Assembly (NCBI GenBank): GCA_034003145.1
Contig: JAVEZE010000085.1
Location: 1 to 12,107, forward strand
Direction of reading: 5' to 3'
Length of the DNA: 12,107 nt
DNA from: JACKPD01 sp034003145
GTDB lineage: Bacteria > Spirochaetota > Spirochaetia > CADAEX01
Shown one piece after another: positions 7,895 to 12,107 of the stretch. The stretch's first letter is position 1; every line of letters begins with the position of its first letter. The notes below the pieces were generated by a model, which was not told the origin of the DNA, did no database searches, and worked only from the letters and a program-made list of their open reading frames with translations. The position numbers and the translations under genes are program-made.

Positions 7895-8349
7895 ATTTTC
7901 ACCCCTTTAAGAATAGAAACAATTTCTTCTTTTGTTTGCGCATTGATGATTTTCTCTATCGTCTCTTCATCGTCACACAAATCCGCTATCTGGCAGACAG
8001 CTTCCTCGTTATGCGCTTTGACATTCGGGGCGGCGATGTAAATCATCAGCCTCACCGGGTCGTTATCCTCATCTCCAAACTCAATCCCGTTTTTCAGCGT
8101 GACAAGTGCATATCCCAGTCCCAGCGCCCCTTCTTCAGGCCTCGCGTGGGGCATGGCAATACCGGGGGCTATTACAATATAGGGCCCGTTTTCTCTGCAT
8201 TTATTTACTATGGTCTGAAGATACCCGGGAGTTGCTATTTTTTTTTCAACCAGAAAACAGCCCCCTTTTATGATCGCATCTTCCCAGTCCTTAGCCTCCA
8301 GATTACATTCTATTGAATTATTATCCAGTAAATAATCTATAAATCCCAA
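7891..8349 (-). CDS. PTS EIIA component, mannitol/fructose-type (CmtB/UlaC-like)
   Basis: A 152-residue stand-alone EIIA domain of the mannitol-fructose superfamily, which carries phosphate from HPr to the EIIB domain of the permease. The motif APGIAMPHARPEEGA contains the phosphoacceptor His68. Length and this motif are like CmtB (cryptic mannitol) and UlaC (ascorbate). The only start that fits is TTG at 8347-8349, eight bases after a clear AAAGGAG ribosome site; no in-frame ATG is near, so a TTG start is supported. It lies downstream of a 149-base gap that separates it from EIICB, and overlaps the dehydrogenase by four bases. The weaker start codon could set EIIA below EIICB in amount, but this is inference. 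Confidence in the family is high; the sugar is not fixed by this domain. Confidence 0.93.
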   Translation of the reverse strand: MGFIDYLLDNNSIECNLEAKDWEDAIIKGGCFLVEKKIATPGYLQTIVNKCRENGPYIVIAPGIAMPHARPEEGALGLGYALVTLKNGIEFGDEDNDPVRLMIYIAAPNVKAHNEEAVCQIADLCDDEETIEKIINAQTKEEIVSILKGVKI

Positions 8350-8498
8350 TTAATCTGCTCCTTTAAATATCGCGGACAGCGGATACTGTTACTTTTTTAC
8401 ATACAGGCATAACACAGTTTTAAATTGTTTGCCGGTTTAAAATCAATATTGATTCTAAATCCGCCTCTCAAGCGATCCGCCTGTCCGCATTTTGATTT
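8350..8498 (-). promoter_or_regulatory. Intergenic region between EIICB and EIIA with long-range inverted repeat and palindrome
   Basis: This is the only real gap in the operon. It holds GCGGACAGCGGAT (8372-8384) and ATCCGCCTGTCCGC (8475-8488), which are complementary with a one-base bulge, so an mRNA stem closing about 90 bases could form. A second copy of the ATCCGCCT half lies at 8459-8466 and could compete for pairing. Between the arms there is a perfect 14-base palindrome AATCAATATTGATT (8441-8454). The stem would bring the EIICB stop close to the EIIA ribosome site. Possible roles are mRNA processing or stabilisation, attenuation, or an operator for an internal promoter. No U-run follows, so it is not a simple terminator. 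Confidence 0.45.
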
Positions 8499-9884
8499 CT
8501 ATTTATGGCTTGATACAACTTTCGCAACAATATCTGCGTACTCCGGCGCGTTTACAAGATTGCTTACACCGAAACAAAGTGCCTTTGTGCCGCTCTGTTT
8601 TACCCTTTCCATCAGATCCTTATGGCAGATAATTATCTGCGCTCCTGTTGGTATATCATCAACAGAGCAATGTTCAACCTTGATCTCTATAGACTCGCTT
8701 TTCAGCATTTTTGATATTTTATTGGCTCCCATCGCGCTTGAGCCCATACCTGCGTCGCATGCAAAAACTATCTGGGTTATTTTTCCTGTTGTTTTGAGTG
8801 CGCTCAATGAGGATTTTGCATCATCAAGTTTATCGTTTTTTTCATCCTGCACTGCGAATTTTTTTACAAACGGCATCGCAACTACAAATGATACTGCGGC
8901 AGCTACCGTAATACCGGCCAGAACAGGAAAAAGTCCCCCTTTTGGGGCAACAGCGATAAGAGCGAAAATACTTCCCGGCGACGGGGTAGCGACTTCTCCT
9001 GCCCCGAGCAGAAGAAATGTAAAGATGCCGGAAGCTCCCCCTGCCATTGCCGCAAGGATAAGGATCGGCCGCATAAGAATATATGGAAAATAAATTTCAT
9101 GAATCCCGCCGAAGAAATGAATGATGATCGCACCCGGCGCTGATGCCTTGATATTACCTTTTGAAAACAGCCAGTACGCGAGAAGGATTCCAAGGCCCGG
9201 GCCGGGATTGGTTTCAAGGAGAAACAGTATTGATTTACCTGTTTCCTGTACCTGCTGGATCCCAAGCGGCGAAAGGATCCCGTGGTTTATCGCGTTGTTA
9301 AGAAAAAGAACTTTTCCCGGTTCAATAAAAATTGAGGCAAGCGGAAGCATTTTCGCGTTTACAATTATGTTTACCCCTGCCTGGAGAAAAACCATAATCG
9401 AGCTTACTACCGGCTGGATAACCCAGAACCCCAATAACGCAACAAGCATTCCAAGAATACCGGCTGAAAAATTATCAACCAGCATCTCAAAACCTACAGG
9501 TACTTTTTTCTGAATCAGATTATCAGATTTCTTGATAACCCATCCGCCGAATGGCCCCATTACCATGGCGCCTATAAACATTGGAATACCGGAACCTACT
9601 ATTACACCCATGGTAGCTATTGCACCTACAACTCCGCCTCTGATACCCCATACCATGCGGCCGCCTGTAAAACCGATAAGCAGCGGCAGAAGATAGGTAA
9701 TCATCGGCCCTACAAGAGATGACATCTTCTCATTAGGAAGCCATCCTGTCGGAATAAAAAGAGCTGTTATAAGCCCCCACGCGATAAAGGCTCCGATATT
9801 AGGCATAACCATTCCGCTTAGAAAACGGCCGAAGCGCTGAATACCTGCCCTGCTGAATTTTGATTTAACACTTAAATCAGTCAT
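8499..9884 (-). CDS. PTS EIICB permease, mannitol-type (CmtA-like)
   Basis: Inner-membrane sugar transporter and phosphotransferase of 461 residues. The membrane EIIC part (about 1-345) shows GMVMPNIGAFIAWG and ALFIPTGWLPNE (24-52), NNAINHGIL (197-204) and GGIHEIYFPYILMRP (259-273), all close to MtlA. The EIIB domain (about 368-461) has VFACDAGMGSSAMGA, with phosphocysteine Cys376. The EIIA domain of full-length MtlA is missing and is supplied by the next gene; the length matches the EIICB-only CmtA of E. coli. The reading frame is open a further 42 codons upstream, but the ATG at 9882-9884 is preceded by a perfect AGGAGG with six-base spacing and starts exactly where MtlA-type proteins start. 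It is the first operon gene. The transport fold says hexitol or related sugar; mannitol itself is plausible but would not explain the downstream dehydrogenase and kinase. Confidence 0.95.
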   Translation of the reverse strand: MTDLSVKSKFSRAGIQRFGRFLSGMVMPNIGAFIAWGLITALFIPTGWLPNEKMSSLVGPMITYLLPLLIGFTGGRMVWGIRGGVVGAIATMGVIVGSGIPMFIGAMVMGPFGGWVIKKSDNLIQKKVPVGFEMLVDNFSAGILGMLVALLGFWVIQPVVSSIMVFLQAGVNIIVNAKMLPLASIFIEPGKVLFLNNAINHGILSPLGIQQVQETGKSILFLLETNPGPGLGILLAYWLFSKGNIKASAPGAIIIHFFGGIHEIYFPYILMRPILILAAMAGGASGIFTFLLLGAGEVATPSPGSIFALIAVAPKGGLFPVLAGITVAAAVSFVVAMPFVKKFAVQDEKNDKLDDAKSSLSALKTTGKITQIVFACDAGMGSSAMGANKISKMLKSESIEIKVEHCSVDDIPTGAQIIICHKDLMERVKQSGTKALCFGVSNLVNAPEYADIVAKVVSSHK

Positions 9885-10290
9885 AAAATCCTCCTGAATC
9901 TTTTTATAAAGTATGAGGCAGCCCTGAAATACCAGCAAGTTAAAGTAATTTTTAGTTGGCAGGAATAAAATCAGCTTTATTTGGCAATAACTGTTGGCAG
10001 AATATAGCAATATTTCGCAATATTTTTCGGAAAAAAGATGATTGAGTGTATAATCAGCAGATTATGCAGGCATTATTGAGAAAATGGAAAAAAATCTTTT
10101 TCCGGCTCTGTTTTTTTGGTGGTTTATCTAGAACTGTAAGGCAGGAGCAGATCGGCAGCACAAATCTTTACATAGGTGGACAGGGCAAGTCAGGTTAAAG
10201 CTATTGTCGGCCGCAGCTCTTAATTTCTTTGCATATTTTTATTAATTTATTATCATTGGTTAATAAAATTCCATCATTTCTATTTGCCTA
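9885..10290. other. Upstream control region of the PTS operon, no confident gene
   Basis: About 400 bases upstream of EIICB. I could not find a convincing sigma-70 promoter on the minus strand. The segment carries repeated short motifs near the operon (listed separately), a small hairpin-capable repeat GGAAAAA/TTTTTCC at 10086-10103, and a TATAAT on the plus strand at 10049-10054 with no good -35. A 44-codon plus-strand open frame (10064-10198) is too short to call. Confidence 0.5.
9956..10025 (-). promoter_or_regulatory. Cluster of direct repeats, candidate operator of the PTS operon
   Basis: On the plus strand TTGGCA occurs three times (9956-9961, 9981-9986, 9994-9999; TGCCAA toward the operon) and GCAATATTT twice, exactly 10 bases apart (10007-10015, 10017-10025). 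The cluster lies 70-140 bases upstream of the EIICB start, where an MtlR-type activator would be expected to bind. That these are its sites is inference; the repeats themselves are seen. Confidence 0.4.
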
Positions 10291-10390
10291 TACAGCGCAA
10301 TACAGCGCAATACAGCGCAATACAGCGCAATACAGCGCAATACAGCGCAATACAGCGCAATACAGCGCAATACAGCGCAATACAGCGCAA
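10291..10390. repeat. Perfect 10-bp tandem repeat, ten copies
   Basis: The unit TACAGCGCAA is repeated ten times head to tail with no mismatch. The period is one DNA helical turn. It is open in every frame on both strands, so reading frames through it have no evidential value. Perfect identity points to recent slippage expansion and likely copy-number variation between isolates. Confidence 0.98.
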
Positions 10391-10422
10391 AAAATCATAT
10401 GCTGAGTCAAGTTTTTCGCGCC

Positions 10423-10557
10423 TGTTGCGCCGATCACGCCTGTTGCGCCTATCACGCCGATCACGCCGATCACGCCGATCACGCCGATCACGCCGATCAC
10501 GCCGATCACGCCGATCACGCCTGTTGCGCCTGTTGCGCCTATCACGCCTGTTGCGCG
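10423..10557. repeat. 9-bp tandem repeat, fifteen units in three variants
   Basis: Fifteen consecutive 9-base units: GATCACGCC (eight copies, seven of them in a row at 10459-10521), TGTTGCGCC (four, plus a final TGTTGCGCG) and TATCACGCC (two). Read on the minus strand each unit is one Gly-X-Y triplet (Gly-Val-Ile or Gly-Ala-Thr). The variants are arranged symmetrically, mixed at both ends and uniform in the middle, as expected for expansion from the centre. It is separated from the 10-bp array by 32 bases. Confidence 0.97.
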
Positions 10558-10617
10558 TAATGCTAACTGAAATGTAATTTCCTCTTGAAAAAGCACATTG
10601 ATCTGCGATATCCTCAA
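10423..10617 (-). other. Possible collagen-like coding frame across the 9-bp repeat
   Basis: On the minus strand a frame from a TTG at 10615-10617 reads RISQINVLFQEEITFQLALR and then about sixteen Gly-X-Y triplets (GAT and GVI types), like short bacterial collagen-like stalks. It then runs on through the 10-bp array. Only a weak AAGAGA stretch precedes the TTG, and there is no recognisable secretion signal or globular domain. It may be a relic or pure coincidence of a 9-base repeat; I do not call it a gene. Confidence 0.2.
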
Positions 10618-10651
10618 TTATTCTCTTTTCATAACCCTGATCATAGAAAAA

Positions 10652-10680
10652 TTAATTAAATATTATGTTTAGTTTATAAT
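10652..10680 (+). promoter_or_regulatory. Candidate promoter of the MFS gene
   Basis: TATAAT at 10675-10680 is a perfect -10 hexamer; 17 bases upstream lies TTAATT, a poor -35. Position, about 75 bases before the MFS start in AT-rich DNA, is suitable. An AAAGGAG at 10686-10692 just downstream is too far from the annotated start to serve it. Confidence 0.4.
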
Positions 10681-10755
10681 CAGCAAAAGGAGACAGGATT
10701 TTCAGTTATTTTAAAATCTTGAGTAAATAACCATGCAAAATGATATAAAACCCGT

Positions 10756-11982
10756 ATGCATCAGAAAATGAGCAGTAATATTTCATCAGAATCTCCCGGG
10801 AGCCGGGAACTTTTATATATTTGCCTTTGTTCAGGTTTTGCCTCTGCTGTTTTTTCAATGGTAAGCCCGCTTGTTCCTCTTCATTTGGTTCATCTTAAAA
10901 TATCGCCGGGGCTTATCGGGATAATTATAAGCTTCAGCACAGCCGGGTCTCTTTTTGTTGCAGTCCCCGGAGGCTTTCTTATAAATTCCTGGGGCTCAAG
11001 GCTGATGATACAGCGGGCCGGCATACTTTTTACTGCTTCCTGTGTTTTTATCACAATTTTCCCTGATGTTAAGGGGCTTGTTATTGGCCTTTTTTTTCTT
11101 GAGATTGGAAAGCTTCTCTTTTTTCTCGGCGCCCAGTCTCATATTGGAAGTCTGGGAGAAGGGCGGGATCTTAATTCTGATTTCGGCTGGTACGGAACAG
11201 CCGCAGCTTTAGGGCAGATGGCCGGCCCTGCGTTTGCCGGATTTTTTATTGATACTGCCGGCCACCGTTTTACCTGGGCAGTTATCTCACTCTCAATAGC
11301 TTTGATAATCCTTGTTTTTCCAGCAAAACTTTATTCAGGTAAAGTGAATTCTGCAAAAACCAGGTCTGCAGGCAGCAGCAATAAAAAACGGGGACTCAGG
11401 GAATTCCTCTCTGTTTACGCGTTTATAGCTATTCTGTCAAGTTTCGCAGTACTGTTTGCTGACGGAGCCAGATTGACTTTTTATCCTGTTCTTCTGAAAC
11501 AATTCGGCTATTCAGCTTCAGCTATCGGGATCTATATGTCTTTGCGGGCACTGACATCAGTCTCAGTCAGGTTTTACATGGCAGGGATTGTAAAATCGGC
11601 GGGCGGCAGATTTCCTGCGCTTATTATCAGCCTTTTTATCCTTGCTGCCGGAATCGGAAGCACTCCATTCTGCACAAATAATTTTCTTCTTGTCATAAAT
11701 TCACTTTTTGTAGGGATAGGGCTTGGTCTTGCCCTGCCTCTTTCAATGGCTACAGTTTCAGAAGGGGTGAAGGCGGAAGACAGGGGCGTTGCAATGGGGA
11801 TAAGGCTTACCGGGAACCGTCTTGCCCAGCTTATTAACCCCCTCTTTTTCGGAGTTATTGCGCAGGCTGTCAATCTGGGAGCGGCGTTTATCTCAGGCGG
11901 TTTTTTGCTGTTAGCAGCTGTCATTCCGATTCTTATGTGGTGGAAGAAGGATAAAGACAGCAGGGGTTTCACCGCCCGGTAA
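10756..11982 (+). CDS. Major facilitator superfamily transporter
   Basis: A 408-residue integral membrane protein with about twelve hydrophobic segments in two halves, divided by a basic cytoplasmic loop near residues 195-215 (KTRSAGSSNKKRG). The loop between segments 2 and 3, PGGFLINSWGSRLMI, is a degenerate MFS motif A. FGWYGTAAALGQMAGPAFAGFF resembles the segment-5 motif of drug/H+ antiporter-type members, and the second half repeats the pattern (GGRFPALIISLFI, MATVSEGVKAEDRGVAMG). Substrate cannot be predicted; export of a drug or metabolite is a mild preference. Starts at 10756 (MHQKMSS) and 10768 (MSSNISS) are both possible, and neither has a clear ribosome site. A 12-codon frame from ATG 10733 ends by overlapping the second ATG as ATGA and could couple translation. 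It is divergent from the PTS operon and no shared function is evident. Confidence 0.88.
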   Translation: MHQKMSSNISSESPGSRELLYICLCSGFASAVFSMVSPLVPLHLVHLKISPGLIGIIISFSTAGSLFVAVPGGFLINSWGSRLMIQRAGILFTASCVFITIFPDVKGLVIGLFFLEIGKLLFFLGAQSHIGSLGEGRDLNSDFGWYGTAAALGQMAGPAFAGFFIDTAGHRFTWAVISLSIALIILVFPAKLYSGKVNSAKTRSAGSSNKKRGLREFLSVYAFIAILSSFAVLFADGARLTFYPVLLKQFGYSASAIGIYMSLRALTSVSVRFYMAGIVKSAGGRFPALIISLFILAAGIGSTPFCTNNFLLVINSLFVGIGLGLALPLSMATVSEGVKAEDRGVAMGIRLTGNRLAQLINPLFFGVIAQAVNLGAAFISGGFLLLAAVIPILMWWKKDKDSRGFTAR

Positions 11983-12107
11983 TCAAAAAATATTAAATTT
12001 TATGACATTTACCAGAAATTGGCATATGCTTTACAATAGGCACCTTTGAAAACCCTCTTGAAGAATAGAGGTATCCTTTTAAAAAGAGGCTTCCAATTGT
12101 CTATTAA
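11983..12107. other. Downstream end region, no gene seen
   Basis: The last 125 bases hold no convincing coding frame. A short inverted repeat CCTCT/AGAGG (12054-12058/12067-12071) exists but has no U-run, so I do not call a terminator. Confidence 0.5.

Noticed and set aside
8425..9093. 222-codon plus-strand frame opposite EIICB
   Set aside because: Antisense shadow of the strongly supported EIICB coding sequence.
9885..10010. 42-codon N-terminal extension of EIICB
   Set aside because: A perfect AGGAGG precedes the internal ATG at 9884, and the protein from that point aligns with the start of MtlA-type permeases; the extension has no family match.
10086..10103. GGAAAAA/TTTTTCC hairpin as a terminator
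   Set aside because: The stem is short and nearly all A:T, with no U-run and no gene ending nearby.
10291..10557. CRISPR array
   Set aside because: Units of 9-10 bases are directly tandem with no unique spacers; no cas genes are present.
10284..10577. Plus-strand frame across both tandem arrays (Arg/Ser-rich)
   Set aside because: It consists almost wholly of repeat translation, which is open in every frame, with no ribosome site.
12001..12050. Sigma-54-like TTGGCA...TTTACA sequence
   Set aside because: The -12 GC dinucleotide is absent and no gene lies downstream in the window.

Overview
This is a moderately AT-rich bacterial chromosomal window. It is dominated by one long minus-strand sugar phosphotransferase (PTS) operon. 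A graveyard of broken genes lies at the left edge and a repeat-rich divergent intergenic region at the right. The organism cannot be named from the sequence. The PTS genes, an HPr that keeps Ser46, and two-component kinase and IS remnants suggest a fermentative, probably anaerobic bacterium; a spirochaete or similar lineage is a guess only.

Layout. (1) 1-330: end of a decayed plus-strand histidine kinase, cut inside its ATPase domain. (2) 320-872: a second, different histidine kinase fragment on the minus strand, also cut and carrying an in-frame stop. (3) 873-1510: a 5'-truncated, frameshifted IS1634-type (IS4 superfamily) transposase on the plus strand. (4) 1583-1704: AT-rich spacer with a hairpin. 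(5) 9884 down to 1705: a seven-gene operon on the minus strand. In transcription order it encodes a mannitol-type EIICB permease (CmtA-like), a stand-alone EIIA (CmtB-like, TTG start), a sorbose-1-phosphate-reductase/YggP-like dehydrogenase, a PfkB-family sugar-phosphate kinase, HPr, Enzyme I and an MtlR-type regulator. The last six genes are almost gapless or overlapping. The only real gap (about 150 bp, between EIICB and EIIA) holds a long-range inverted repeat. (6) 9885-10755: about 870 bp without a confident gene. It holds candidate operator repeats close to the operon and two separate perfect or near-perfect tandem arrays (10 x 10 bp and 15 x 9 bp). (7) 10756-11982: an MFS transporter on the plus strand.

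How the genes work together. The operon encodes an entire PEP-dependent phosphorelay: PEP to EI (His186) to HPr (His15) to EIIA (His68) to EIIB (Cys376) to the imported sugar. It adds a redox enzyme and a kinase that would turn the sugar phosphate into a ketose bisphosphate, plus a regulator whose domains can be read and phosphorylated by the same relay. The most economical reading is uptake and catabolism of a hexitol or an unusual ketose. The exact substrate is not decidable here, and no aldolase is present in the window. The permease-EIIA-dehydrogenase trio resembles the cryptic cmtAB/yggP group of E. coli. The dedicated HPr, EI, kinase and regulator make this version self-contained.
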